Shown here: one piece after another, positions 7,886 to 16,320 of the stretch
Layout of the letters: each line of letters starts with the position of its first letter
How positions within the stretch are numbered: the first letter of the stretch is position 1
Notes under the pieces: generated by a model
The model's input: only the letters and a program-made list of their open reading frames with translations
Database searches by the model: none
Told to the model about the DNA's origin: nothing
Program-made: the position numbers and the translations under genes
Source of the DNA: Acidobacteriota bacterium
Lineage (GTDB): Bacteria; Acidobacteriota; Thermoanaerobaculia; Gp7-AA8
Reading direction: 5' to 3'
Assembly: GCA_021781455.1 (NCBI GenBank)
Contig: JAJXWV010000040.1
Coordinates: forward strand, 1-64,000
Length of the DNA stretch: 64,000 nucleotides

Positions 7886-8848
7886 ATGCGCGCCATCGTC
7901 ATCGATCAACCAGGGGGTCCCGACGTTCTGCACATCGGCGAGGTACCGTCACCCCGGCTCGAAGCCAACGAGATTCGCATCGAGGTCCATGCGACGGCGG
8001 TGAACCGCGCCGACCTTCTCCAGCGCGAAGGGCACTACCCGCCGCCGGCCGGCGCTTCGCCGATCCTCGGCCTGGAGTGCGCCGGTATCGTCACCGAAGC
8101 AGGAAGCGGCGCGATCGGACGGTCGCGCGGCCAGCGCGTCATGGCGCTGCTGGCAGGCGGCGGATATGCCGAAGAGGTCGTGGTCGATGCGGGGTCGGCG
8201 ATGCATCTTCCGGAGACGCTCGCATTCGAGCAGGCCGGCGCGATTCCGGAAGTCTTCCTCACCGCGTTCTCGAACATCTTCATGCTCGCGCGTGCCCGGA
8301 GCGGGGAGAGCATCCTCGTTCATGGCGGCGGCAGCGGAGTCGGCACGGCGGCGACGACGCTCTGCAAGCTCGCGGGAATGCGCGTACTCGTCACGGCTGG
8401 ATCGCCTCAGACGTGCGCGAAGTGCCTGGAGCATGGCGCCGACGTGGCCATCAACTACCGCCAAGAGGACTTCGTCGAGAAAGCGCGCGGAGTCGACATC
8501 GTCCTCGATCACCTCGGCGCGATGTACCTGACCCGCGACCTCGAAGCGCTCGCCGTCGGGGGGCGGGTGGTGATCATCGGGTCGATGGGCGGCATTCGCA
8601 CCACCGAGCTCGACGTTTCGAAACTGCTCGGCGAACGGCAGCAGATCATCGGATCGACGCTGCGAGCGCGGCCGCTGGCCGAAAAGGCTGCCATCGCCGC
8701 GGCATTCATCGACCGCTTCGGCAATGACCTGGCCGCCGGACGCATCCGGCCCGTCATCGACAGCGTCTTCCCCCTCGAGCGCGCCGACGACGCGCACCGG
8801 CACATGGATTCCGATCACTTCGGAAAAATCGTACTGAAGGTGCGGTGA
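7886..8848 (+). CDS. NAD(P)H:quinone oxidoreductase, zinc-free MDR family (PIG3-like)
   Basis: A 320-residue medium-chain dehydrogenase/reductase. The N-terminal GroES-like domain (MRAIVIDQPGGPDVL..., TAVNRADLLQR, GLECAG) precedes a Rossmann domain with the NADPH loop HGGGSGVGTAA near residue 150. The zinc-ligand cysteines of alcohol dehydrogenases are absent and NRADLLQ is typical of PIG3-type quinone reductases. It should reduce quinones with NADPH in the cytoplasm. It is a single gene; a heptamer palindrome occupies its upstream region. Confidence 0.9.
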   Translation: MRAIVIDQPGGPDVLHIGEVPSPRLEANEIRIEVHATAVNRADLLQREGHYPPPAGASPILGLECAGIVTEAGSGAIGRSRGQRVMALLAGGGYAEEVVVDAGSAMHLPETLAFEQAGAIPEVFLTAFSNIFMLARARSGESILVHGGGSGVGTAATTLCKLAGMRVLVTAGSPQTCAKCLEHGADVAINYRQEDFVEKARGVDIVLDHLGAMYLTRDLEALAVGGRVVIIGSMGGIRTTELDVSKLLGERQQIIGSTLRARPLAEKAAIAAAFIDRFGNDLAAGRIRPVIDSVFPLERADDAHRHMDSDHFGKIVLKVR

Positions 8849-8860
8849 GGAAGCCATGTG

Positions 8861-9105
8861 ACCGTCATCCTGAGCCGGCGGAACCGCGGCCCCGTCACTC
8901 TGAGCGGGCGGAACCGCGGGGGCGGTGGATGGATGGGAGCGGTGGAGCGCGGCGAAGAGTCTCTTACCGGGACGATTGTTAGGCGGAGGCGGTCGCGAGT
9001 GACGGCAGGCTCACCGCGATCGTGCAATCTGGAGACTCTTCGCCGCGCTACGCCGCTCCACCGCCCACCTTCCCCGCGGCTCCGCCGGCTCAGAGTGACG
9101 GGAGT
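8861..9105. repeat. Family A inverted-repeat element, copy 2
   Basis: A long palindrome between convergent genes. Its left end is doubled (two GAGCCGGCGGAACCGCG-like ends within 45 bp). It contains AGCGCGGCGAAGAGTCTC, a CTTACCGGGACGATT core, and the reverse arm GAGACTCTTCGCCGCGC ... GGCTCAGAGTGACGGGAG. Confidence 0.85.
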
Positions 9106-9608
9106 GCAAGAAAATACAGCCCGCCCCAGACCTTCAGATCGACCAGGATCCCTTCGCGCTCCCGCGCGTGCAGCCAATCAACAATGCCGTCGCGCGGCAC
9201 TTCGTGGACGGTGATGTTCTCGCCAGCCACCCCACCGCCTTTGCCCGTCTTCCGCAAATCGAACGCGCGATAGAAGGTCGCGGTCTCCGAGGTGATGCCG
9301 GGCGAGGTCGGACCGGCAGCAAGACGTTCGACGCGTGAGCAGGTGTATCCGGTCTCCTCTTCGAGCTCTCTCTTCGCGGTCTGCGCCGGATCATCGTGAC
9401 CGCCCTCGTCGCCGACGAGCCCCGCGGGATAATCGATGACGCGGGCATCGACCGGACGCCGGTACTGTTCGGTGAGCACGATCCGGCGATCGTTGGTCTC
9501 GGCGATGATCACGACCGCAGTCTTCGCTTTCTTCCGCTCGACGTACTCCCAGCCGTCGCGCTCGCAGACGTAGACGTGTTTCCCCTCGAACACTCGTTTC
9601 TCCGACAC
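9090..9608 (-). CDS. Nudix hydrolase, ADP-ribose pyrophosphatase-like
   Basis: About 172 residues. The Nudix box is present as AGLVGDEGG...AKRELEEETGY (near residues 82-100); the glutamate expected before the seven-residue spacer is an Asp here. YPAG in front of the box and the overall length match the ADP-ribose/nucleoside-diphosphate-sugar hydrolases, which clear toxic ADP-ribose. I prefer GTG 9608, which has AAGGAAT upstream; an ATG at 9635 would add nine residues. Its 3' end overlaps the edge of a family A repeat. It follows the dehydrogenase gene on the same strand but is separated from it by a heptamer palindrome. Confidence 0.85.
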   Translation of the reverse strand: MSEKRVFEGKHVYVCERDGWEYVERKKAKTAVVIIAETNDRRIVLTEQYRRPVDARVIDYPAGLVGDEGGHDDPAQTAKRELEEETGYTCSRVERLAAGPTSPGITSETATFYRAFDLRKTGKGGGVAGENITVHEVPRDGIVDWLHAREREGILVDLKVWGGLYFLALPSL

Positions 9609-9663
9609 TGTCGATTCCTTCCCCACCCTTTGCATGCGAAAGCGATTCCGCCGGCCTCTGTGA

Positions 9664-9795
9664 AGTGCTGAGTACTGAGTGCTGCGTACTGAGTAAGAGC
9701 CGTGAGCCTTTGACTGTGCGGGCGCTCAGTTGGCAAGATCTGGTCCCACTCAGTACTCAGCACTCAGCACTCAGCACTCAGTACTCAGCACTCAC
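9664..9795. repeat. Tandem heptamer palindrome H4 (word AGTRCTG)
   Basis: The left arm (9664-9699) reads AGTGCTG, AGTACTG, AGTGCTG, CGTACTG. The right arm (9747-9795) has seven heptamers such as CAGTACT and CAGCACT. Its outer end runs into the dehydrogenase gene and supplies that gene's stop codon. The same word occurs at 42853. Confidence 0.9.
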
Positions 9796-10767
9796 CTCCA
9801 GCACGGCGGAGCCGGTGATCTCTCCACTGCGCAGACTGCTCAAGGCTTCGTTCGCACGTGCCAGCGGGTACATGGTTCGCTTCGTTTCGATCTGAAGAGA
9901 GCCGATGCGCGCGAAGAAATCGAGGCCGTCGCGGCGCGTCAGATTGGCCACCGAGCGGACCACGCGCTCGCCCCAGAGCAGCTCGTATCGGAACGAAGGG
10001 ATGTCGCTCATGTGGATTCCGGCGCAGACAACGACGCCCCCCTTCCTCACGTTTTCGAGCGCCTTCACGACGAGCGGTCCCGCCGGCGCAAAGATGATGG
10101 CCGCGTCGAGCGCCTGGGGGCCGTGCTCGCTCGATCCGCCGGCCCAGGCCGCGCCCATCTCGCGTGCGAACCGCTGGCCTTTGGCGTCGCCGTCACGAGT
10201 GAATGCGAACACTTCCCGGCCGTCGGCGCGTGCCAGCTGTACCAGGATCTGTGCCGCGGATCCGAATCCGTAGAAGCCCAGTCGCCGTCCATCTCCAGCC
10301 ATGCGATAGGCGCGAAATCCGATGAGCCCCGCGCAGAGCAGCGGAGCCGTCGCGGCAGCGCTGTACGACTTGGGGAGCGCGAAACAGAAACGCGTGTCGG
10401 CCACGGCAAGGTCCGCGTAACCCCCGTCGATGGTGTAACCGGTGAAGCGTGCGTAATCGCAGAGGTTCTCCTGCCCGGCGAGACAGTAACGGCACTTGCC
10501 ACACGTCCAGCCAAGCCACGGCACGCCGACGCGATCGCCGGCCTTGAATGCCTCGCTGCGGCTCGACTCCACCACGCCGGCGATCTGATGGCCGAGGATC
10601 AGCGGCAACTTCGGATCGCGAAGCTCGCCGTCGACGACGTGCAGGTCGGTGCGGCAGACGCCGCAGCACTCGACGCGGATCCTCACCTCGCTGTCCCGCG
10701 GATCCGGCGCAGTGACCTCGCGCTCGACCAGCGGCGCTCGCTGCCGCTCGAGGACCATCGCTCGCAT
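9778..10767 (-). CDS. Zinc-dependent alcohol dehydrogenase
   Basis: A 329-residue zinc-binding dehydrogenase. It has the catalytic-zinc region CGVCRTDLH (residues 36-44) and GHQIAG, the four-cysteine structural zinc loop (CGKCRYCLAGQENLC), and a Rossmann segment with GFGSAAQ. It should oxidise or reduce alcohols/aldehydes with NAD(P). The last residues (VLEVSAEY, then TGA) are encoded by the first heptamers of repeat H4, so the repeat has been captured as the end of the gene or has replaced the original end. Confidence 0.88.
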   Translation of the reverse strand: MRAMVLERQRAPLVEREVTAPDPRDSEVRIRVECCGVCRTDLHVVDGELRDPKLPLILGHQIAGVVESSRSEAFKAGDRVGVPWLGWTCGKCRYCLAGQENLCDYARFTGYTIDGGYADLAVADTRFCFALPKSYSAAATAPLLCAGLIGFRAYRMAGDGRRLGFYGFGSAAQILVQLARADGREVFAFTRDGDAKGQRFAREMGAAWAGGSSEHGPQALDAAIIFAPAGPLVVKALENVRKGGVVVCAGIHMSDIPSFRYELLWGERVVRSVANLTRRDGLDFFARIGSLQIETKRTMYPLARANEALSSLRSGEITGSAVLEVSAEY

Positions 10768-10783
10768 GCGGTGAGGGTACTCC

Positions 10784-10988
10784 CGTCACTCCTGATCCTG
10801 AGCCGCTGAAACCGCGCGCCCGTCACTCTGAGCCGGCGCAGCCACGGGGTGGTGGGCGGGCGGGAGCGGCGGAGCACGGCTAAGAGTCTCAAGCCTGCAA
10901 GTCGTCCCGGTAAGAGACTCTTCGCCGCGCTCCACCGCTCCCGCCCATCCACCGCCCCCGCGGTTCCGCCGGCTCAGAGTGACGGGAG
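10784..10988. repeat. Family A inverted-repeat element, copy 3
   Basis: Same element as at 8861 but in the opposite orientation: TAAGAGTCTCAAGCCTGC, a GTCGTCCCGGTAAGAG core, then GACTCTTCGCCGCGCTCC and GGCTCAGAGTGACGGGAG. It fills the space between the start of the dehydrogenase gene and the end of the MFS gene. Confidence 0.85.
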
Positions 10989-11014
10989 TGTCGGGCCGCC
11001 GGACGCTCGGGGTC

Positions 11015-12256
11015 TCACGCCACCGGAATCTCGCGCATGCGCCGCAGCGCGGGGGCGCGCCAGGCCACGAGAGCCACCACGATCAGGGTCATCGTCCCGC
11101 CGAAAATCACCGAGGGGATCGTTCCCATCAGCTTCGCGGCGACGCCCGACTCAAAGGCGCCGATCTCGTTCGACGAGCCGATGAAGATCTGATTCACGGA
11201 AGCGACGCGGCCGAGAAGATGCTGCGGAGTCATCGTCTGGATCAGCGTCCCGCGGATGACGACGCTGACGTTGTCCGCCATCCCGCTGGCCGTCAGGATC
11301 GCCACGGACAGGAAAAAGTTTCGCGACAGCGCGAAGGCGATGATCGTCATGCCGAAGAGAGCCACGGCAACGAACAGGGCGAGGCCGGTGCGCCGCATCG
11401 GCGGTCTGTGCGCGAGAACCATGCCCGTGATCAGCGATCCGACGGCCGGGGCGGCGCGCAGGATGCCGAGGCCTTCCGGACCAGCGTGAAGAAGGCGCGC
11501 AAAAATCGGCAGCAGTGCGGCAGCGCCGCCGAAGAGCACCGAGAACAGATCCAGGGTCATCGCCGCGAGGATCACCGGCTGCTCGAATAGAAATCGAATG
11601 CCGATGCGGAGGCTCTCCCCGATCGGGACGTCGGGGGCCGATGCCTGCGGCTCGCCGCGATGCGTGATCAGCGCCAGGGCGACGATCGACAGCGCCATCA
11701 CCACCGAGACACTCGCGTAGGCGGTGGTCGTTCCCGCGAACCCGTAGATCAGCCCGCCGACCGCCGGCCCGATGACGGCAGCCAGCTGCCACGACGCGCT
11801 GCGCCAGGTCACTGCGTTTGCGTAAATGTCCCGGGTGACGACGTCGGCGGAAAGCGCCTGGAACGCCGGCCGCGCAAAGCTTCTGGCGATTCCACTGAGA
11901 AAGATGACGAGGTAGATCGGCCAGATACGACCCCGCGCGATCATGCCGCTGTACGTGAAGAGGAGCAGCGCGACCGCGGAGAGGAACATGCCGAACGTGC
12001 CGGCAATGGCGATGGCCCGCCGTGGCATCCGATCGGCCACGTGTCCCGCATACAGCGCCACGGCGATGAACGGCAGCGCCTCGGCCAGCCCGATCATCCC
12101 CAGCGAGAGCGGATCGCGCGTGACGTCGTAGACCTGCCAGCCGACCACCACGATCTGCGCCTCGCGTGCGACCGTCGAGGCCGCGTAGCTGGCCACCAGC
12201 CAGAGAAAATTGCGCACGCGAAGGGCGGCGTAGGGATCGTGTCTGGCGGTCGACAA
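11015..12256 (-). CDS. MFS exporter (EntS/MFS_3-like)
   Basis: About 413 residues with roughly 12 hydrophobic segments. The MFS motif between segments 2 and 3 reads AGHVADRMPRR, and the profile (NFLWLVASYAAS..., GWQVYDVT) matches the MFS_3 group, which includes enterobactin exporter EntS and macrolide efflux proteins. The substrate is unknown. The frame is open to 12343, but that extension would translate repeat H5 and overlap the PII gene, so I suggest TTG 12256 or a nearby start; no convincing Shine-Dalgarno sequence decides it. Confidence 0.82.
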   Translation of the reverse strand: MSTARHDPYAALRVRNFLWLVASYAASTVAREAQIVVVGWQVYDVTRDPLSLGMIGLAEALPFIAVALYAGHVADRMPRRAIAIAGTFGMFLSAVALLLFTYSGMIARGRIWPIYLVIFLSGIARSFARPAFQALSADVVTRDIYANAVTWRSASWQLAAVIGPAVGGLIYGFAGTTTAYASVSVVMALSIVALALITHRGEPQASAPDVPIGESLRIGIRFLFEQPVILAAMTLDLFSVLFGGAAALLPIFARLLHAGPEGLGILRAAPAVGSLITGMVLAHRPPMRRTGLALFVAVALFGMTIIAFALSRNFFLSVAILTASGMADNVSVVIRGTLIQTMTPQHLLGRVASVNQIFIGSSNEIGAFESGVAAKLMGTIPSVIFGGTMTLIVVALVAWRAPALRRMREIPVA

Positions 12257-12276
12257 GCGGCGCGAGAGTTTACAAC

Positions 12277-12329
12277 GGCAGATCGCAGATGGCAGGGGAA
12301 TCCCGGGAGGCCCTGCGATCTGCGATCTA
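12277..12329. repeat. Tandem heptamer palindrome H5 (word AGATCGC)
   Basis: The left arm (12277-12297) contains CAGATCG, CAGATGG. The right arm (12309-12329) contains CTGCGAT, CTGCGAT. The spacer is short and the arms form a near-perfect hairpin. The right end includes the TAG stop of the PII gene (12327-12329). Confidence 0.75.
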
Positions 12330-12689
12330 GTCAGCCGGCACACCCACCGGCGTCACGGCGGCGCGGCCCTCTTCGCCGGTGCGGATGCGATAGACGTGCT
12401 CGACCGGCACGACGAAGATCTTGCCGTCGCCGACCTCGCCCGTGCGTGCGGCGTCCATGATGGCCTGCACGGTGGGCTCGACGAAGTGGTCGGAGACGCC
12501 GATGTCCAGGCGCACCTTTTCGGTGAGCTCCATCTTCACCGTCGTGCCGCGGTAGGTCTCCACGCGCTCCGTCTCGCCGCCGTGGCCCTGCACGCGGCTG
12601 ATGGTCAGGCCCGCCACGTTGGCGTTGAAGAGCGATTCCAGGACTTCGTTCAGTTTTTCGGGCCGGATGATGGCGGTGACGAGTTTCAT
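12327..12689 (-). CDS. glnK: PII nitrogen-regulatory protein
   Basis: A 120-residue PII signal-transduction protein. It begins MKLVTAIIRPEKL and has the T-loop tyrosine used for uridylylation (ETYRGTTVKMELTEK) and the C-terminal GDGKIFVVPVEHVYRIRTGE nucleotide-binding region. PII trimers sense 2-oxoglutarate/ATP and, in AmtB-linked forms, plug the ammonium channel. It lies 29 bases downstream of the ammonium-transporter gene on the same strand, the standard partnership. Because that transporter is internally deleted, this copy may have lost its channel partner. An open frame continues upstream to 13397, but this is a shadow of the transporter gene. Confidence 0.9.
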   Translation of the reverse strand: MKLVTAIIRPEKLNEVLESLFNANVAGLTISRVQGHGGETERVETYRGTTVKMELTEKVRLDIGVSDHFVEPTVQAIMDAARTGEVGDGKIFVVPVEHVYRIRTGEEGRAAVTPVGVPAD

Positions 12690-12718
12690 CGTTTCTCCAT
12701 GAGCGACGGCTGCGGGTT

Positions 12719-13510
12719 CTAAGAATCCGTTTTGCGTTCGAGGAGCAGCAAGGCCCCTTCGCCGCGGCTGTAAGCCTCCTCGCCGTGCTGCGTGAAATCG
12801 AGACCCAGGCCTTCCTCGCGTGTCGACGGACGGAGCGAGGCCACGAGCGCGATCACCTTCAGGATCACGAACGTGGCGGTCCCGCTGTAGATCAAAGTCG
12901 CGAGCACCGCGATGGCCTGCACTCCCAGCTGCGACCAGTGGCCGGTGATCGCGCCGTCCGCCCCTGCCGGGTTCCAGCGCTTCAGTGCCAGCACACCGGT
13001 CAGGAGCGCGCCGACGATGCCGCCGACGCCGTGCGCGGCCACGACGTCGAGCGAGTCGTCGAGCCGTGTCGTGGCGCGATACAGCAGTGCGAAATAGCTC
13101 GGGAACGCCGCCACGATGCCGAGAACGATCGCGCCGCGCGGGCTGATGAACCCCGCCGCGGGCGTCACTGCAACCAGACCCACGACGATCCCGGTGGCCG
13201 CACCAATCGCGGTGGCCTTCGAGTTGCGGATCATGTCCAGCATCGTCCAGACCACGAGCGTGGCCGTCGGCGCCAGGAGCGTGTTCGCGAATGCCAGCGC
13301 TGCTGTCTGATTCGCCGCCAGTGCGCTCCCGGCGTTGAAGCCGAACCATCCCATCCTGGAATGGCCGAACGCCACCGAATAGCCGAACAGCGCCCACGCC
13401 AGGCCGACGAAGCCGAGCGCTGAGAAGCTCATCATCAGGGTGTAAATGATGGATGGTCGATCGCCAGCCGCGACGCTGAGCAGGTTCTGCTCACTCAAAC
13501 GAGTTATCAA
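12719..13510 (-). pseudogene. Internally deleted ammonium transporter (Amt/MEP family)
   Basis: A 263-residue open frame against about 400 in intact Amt proteins. LFGYSVAFG (end of TM3) is joined directly to WFGFNAGSALAAN (TM6-7 region). This removes roughly 100-115 residues carrying the selectivity Asp of the DFAGGTVVH motif and one twin histidine. TM1 and the FYGG segment are also missing from the N-terminus, where translation starts at TTG 13510 in unrelated sequence. The remaining part (VTPAAGF, DDSLDVVAAHGVGG, LDFTQHGEEAY) is well conserved and in frame. It is very unlikely to conduct ammonium. Real decay and an assembly collapse are both possible. Confidence 0.75.
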
Positions 13511-13664
13511 GCCGTCCGAACGTTCGTTCTTCGGTCCCGACGCAAAGGGCCAAATTCCTCAGGATTCCTGTGATTTTGATCGGCGGTATCGCACCTTCGG
13601 GAGGTCCCGCTCACCGAAATTGACCCTTCTGCCAACCGGGCCATACCCTACGGTCGGGCTCGCC

Positions 13665-14270
13665 ATGCTTCGCGCCGAAAAATCCGAACGCAGCCGAAGA
13701 ATGCTTCTCGACTCCGCCCTCCGCCTCTTCTCGCGCCAGGGCTATCGCGCCACCACCGTGCGCGACATCGCCGAGGACGCCGGCGTCTCCACCGGCAACC
13801 TCTATCACCACTTTCCCGACAAAGAAGCGATCTTCCGGACGCTGCTCGACGAATACCGCGAGATCACGATGAGCAGCCGCTTTCCGATCATGCGGGCGCT
13901 CACCACCGGCGTGTTTCCGGAGAACCTCGAGGCGCTCGGCTTTGCCACGCGCGAGTGCGTCAGGCAATTCCGCAGCTACATGGCCCTGCACTACGTCGAC
14001 GTCATCGAGTTCGACGGCACGCACATACGTAACTTCTACAGCGATCTCGCGCAGCGCTTCGCCGACGCCGTCCGCGACGGCGAGGGCGGCCTCGCCACGA
14101 ACCTGCGCCGGACGGTCTCCCCGATCTCGGCGCTCCTCGTCGCCACGCGGCTTTTCATCAGCTACTTCCAGCTGGAAATCCTCCTCGGCGTTCCCGCGCC
14201 GTTCGGCAAGGACTCCGGCCAGGTGGTCCACGAGATCGCTGATATGCTCAGGCACGGGATGACGGAATAG
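13665..14270 (+). CDS. TetR-family transcriptional regulator
   Basis: A 201-residue regulator with an N-terminal helix-turn-helix (ATTVRDIAEDAGVSTG, then NLYHHFPDKEAIF near residues 32-60) and a helical ligand-binding domain. The family represses neighbouring genes until a small ligand binds. The start is ATG 13665; the frame is open further upstream, but the additional residues have no TetR character. It faces the ammonium transporter divergently and is followed 66 bases later by a methyltransferase gene. Confidence 0.88.
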   Translation: MLRAEKSERSRRMLLDSALRLFSRQGYRATTVRDIAEDAGVSTGNLYHHFPDKEAIFRTLLDEYREITMSSRFPIMRALTTGVFPENLEALGFATRECVRQFRSYMALHYVDVIEFDGTHIRNFYSDLAQRFADAVRDGEGGLATNLRRTVSPISALLVATRLFISYFQLEILLGVPAPFGKDSGQVVHEIADMLRHGMTE

Positions 14271-14336
14271 GAGTGCTGAGAGCAACCTCGTAGTCGCTCT
14301 CTCGGGCCTCGGCACTCGGGACTCCGCCAGAGTGAC

Positions 14337-15080
14337 ATGTGGAATCCCGACCAATACGAGCGCTTCCGCCACGAACGCCATCAGCCGTTTCACGATCTGG
14401 TCGGCCTGATCGAGCCGCGCGATCGCATGCACGTCCTCGACCTCGGCTGCGGAACAGGCGAGCTGACCCGGCAGCTGCACGAGCAGCTGCACGCGGAAGA
14501 GACGCTCGGCATCGACAACTCCGAGACCATGCTGCTCAAGAGCAGTGCCTTCGGCGGGAAGATGCTGCACTTCGAGCGCGGCAACATCGAGGCGCTGGTC
14601 ACCGACCGGCCCTACGACCTGGTGTTCTCGAACGCGGCTCTGCAGTGGGTCGGCAATCACACCTCGCTCTTCTCCCGTCTGGCGAGCTTCCTGGCTTCGC
14701 ACGGGCAGCTCGCGATTCAGATGCCGTCAAACGACGATCATCCGTCGCACATGGTGGCGGCCGAGGTGGCGACGCAGTTCGGGATTGAAGCGCGGCCGGT
14801 CAACGTGCTGCCGGTGGATCGGTATGCGCAGCTGCTCCACACGCTCGGGTTCCAGCGGCAGCACGTGCGCATGGAAGTCTATGGACACCTGCTGCACTCT
14901 TCGCGCGATGTCGTCGAATGGGTCAAAGGGACTCTGCTGACCGACTACGAGCGCCGACTCCCTCCGGACGAATACGCCCGTTTTCTCGCGGATTACGCCA
15001 CGCACCTGCTGGCCGTGATCGGCGATGTCCACCCGTACTTCTACACGTACAAGCGGATTTTGATCTGGGGCAGTTTCTGA
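14337..15080 (+). CDS. SAM-dependent methyltransferase, trans-aconitate methyltransferase-like
   Basis: A 247-residue class I methyltransferase. It starts MWNPDQYERFRHERHQPF, as in Tam proteins, and has motif I VLDLGCGTGEL (about residues 32-42), the acidic GIDNSETML, and ALQWVGNH. Tam methylates trans-aconitate to relieve TCA-cycle inhibition; the length and N-terminal signature fit, but related methyltransferases share them. It may be co-transcribed with the TetR gene upstream. Confidence 0.82.
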   Translation: MWNPDQYERFRHERHQPFHDLVGLIEPRDRMHVLDLGCGTGELTRQLHEQLHAEETLGIDNSETMLLKSSAFGGKMLHFERGNIEALVTDRPYDLVFSNAALQWVGNHTSLFSRLASFLASHGQLAIQMPSNDDHPSHMVAAEVATQFGIEARPVNVLPVDRYAQLLHTLGFQRQHVRMEVYGHLLHSSRDVVEWVKGTLLTDYERRLPPDEYARFLADYATHLLAVIGDVHPYFYTYKRILIWGSF

Positions 15081-15098
15081 GCGACGTTTGCGCGGACT

Positions 15099-15214
15099 GG
15101 AGTGCGGACGTCTCGTCCGCACCGGTCGGGCGTCCCGCCCGACCGTCTTCGTCCGGCCTCATTCACCGCCGGGCGAGACGCCCGGCGGGTGCGGACGGGA
15201 CGTCCGCACTCCTG
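15099..15214. repeat. Family D palindrome, copy 1
   Basis: Nested inverted repeats: GGAGTGCGGACGTCTCGTCC at the left end pairs with GGACGGGACGTCCGCACTCC at the right, and CGGGCGTCCCGCCCG lies within. It is located between the convergent methyltransferase and anti-sigma genes. Confidence 0.8.
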
Positions 15215-15264
15215 AGCGTCCACGACGCTCTTGAGTGGCGATATCGGCGCCACGACGTGAAGAC

Positions 15265-15747
15265 TTACTCCTCCGCGAGGATGGTGTGCAGCGCCAGAAA
15301 CATCGTCAACGAGGCCAGCACAACGATCCCGGCGTAGAACGCGAGCGGGATCGACGGCGCGGTCAGGCCTGACGCGCTCTGGATCACATGCGCGGGAGTG
15401 AAGCTGAGCATCCACTGCCGGACGACGTCCCACTTCCACGTCATCAGCCCAGCCCATCCCGAGGCGACGACGAAATACGCCAACCACTGAAAGACGGTGA
15501 AGGGCCGGGCGACGCGCTCGGCGGCGAGAGTGTCGCGAAGCAGCTGCGCCTTGAGCCACACCGCGGACGCAGACGGCAGGGGACGCACCCGCGCGTTGTC
15601 CTCCGACAGATTCTCCATGAAGCCGGTTACCGCAGCGGCCGCCTGGCAGTCCTCGCAGGAGGCGAGGTGACCCTGCAGCACCTCCGTCCAGCGGCTCTCG
15701 CGAGCCGCGTGCATGACATCGTGTTCGTATCGGCAGTGGTCGTTCAT
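15265..15747 (-). CDS. Membrane anti-sigma factor with zinc-finger-like N-terminus
   Basis: A 160-residue protein. The N-terminal part has a His/Cys cluster (CRYEHDV...LQGHLASCEDC) like the ZAS domain of anti-sigma factors, followed by two or three membrane segments (WLAYFVVASGWAGLM near residue 88; FYAGIVVLASLTMFLAL near the end). Its ATG overlaps the stop of the sigma-factor gene by four bases, which fixes the partnership: it would hold that sigma factor at the membrane until a signal releases it. Confidence 0.82.
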   Translation of the reverse strand: MNDHCRYEHDVMHAARESRWTEVLQGHLASCEDCQAAAAVTGFMENLSEDNARVRPLPSASAVWLKAQLLRDTLAAERVARPFTVFQWLAYFVVASGWAGLMTWKWDVVRQWMLSFTPAHVIQSASGLTAPSIPLAFYAGIVVLASLTMFLALHTILAEE

Positions 15748-16319
15748 CGCACCACCTCGGGACCGAGTCCGTGATTCTTCAACACGTCGGCCAGACGGCG
15801 GCGGGCGCGGAACAGCAGCACGCGCACGCTCTTCGATTTCACTCCGAGCGCCTGCCCGATCTCGTCATGACTCGCCTCTTCGACGTGCGCGAGCCAGAGC
15901 AGAGCGCGTTCCTGCGGTTTGAGCTCCGAGAAAACCCTTTGAAAATCGTGCTTCAGCTCGCGGGCCGGGTAGTCGACCGTGATCGTGGCGGCCGCCTGTT
16001 CCTCGACTCGTTCGCGCTTCGCTTCCCGGAAATGGTCCATGGCCAGGTTCGTGGCCGTGCGAAAAAGATAACGGCGCATGTGCTCGTCGCTTTCGACGTT
16101 CGGGTTGGCGCGCAGAAACCGGAAGAACGTCTTCTGCAGCAGGTCATCCGACGCCGCGGCATTGCCCGTGAGGCGGTAGATGTACGACCAGAGGCTCCCG
16201 GCCGTGCTCCGGTAGAAGGCCTCGAACTGAGCTTCGTTCATGGGCTTCTGGGGAGCACGGCCTCCGCTCGCCTCGCGGCTCGCCATCAGGTGACCCGGGA
16301 GCGCCATCGCGTTGATCAT
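15744..16319 (-). CDS. ECF RNA polymerase sigma factor
   Basis: About 191 residues (180 if ATG 16286 is used). Region 2 is recognisable (EAFYRSTAGSLWSYIYRL, SDDLLQKTFFRFLRA) and so is region 4 with its helix-turn-helix (HDEIGQALGVKSKSVRVLLFRARRRL). ECF sigma factors direct polymerase to stress or envelope regulons. The ATG at 16319 comes directly after the stop of the membrane-protein gene upstream, and the gene's own stop overlaps the anti-sigma start, so the three genes form a tightly coupled operon. Confidence 0.9.
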   Translation of the reverse strand: MINAMALPGHLMASREASGGRAPQKPMNEAQFEAFYRSTAGSLWSYIYRLTGNAAASDDLLQKTFFRFLRANPNVESDEHMRRYLFRTATNLAMDHFREAKRERVEEQAAATITVDYPARELKHDFQRVFSELKPQERALLWLAHVEEASHDEIGQALGVKSKSVRVLLFRARRRLADVLKNHGLGPEVVR

Positions 16320-16320
16320 C

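Noticed and set aside
12690-13397. N-terminal extension of the PII gene to 356 codons
   Set aside because: The extension is an out-of-frame reading of the ammonium-transporter remnant. The PII protein starts canonically at ATG 12689.
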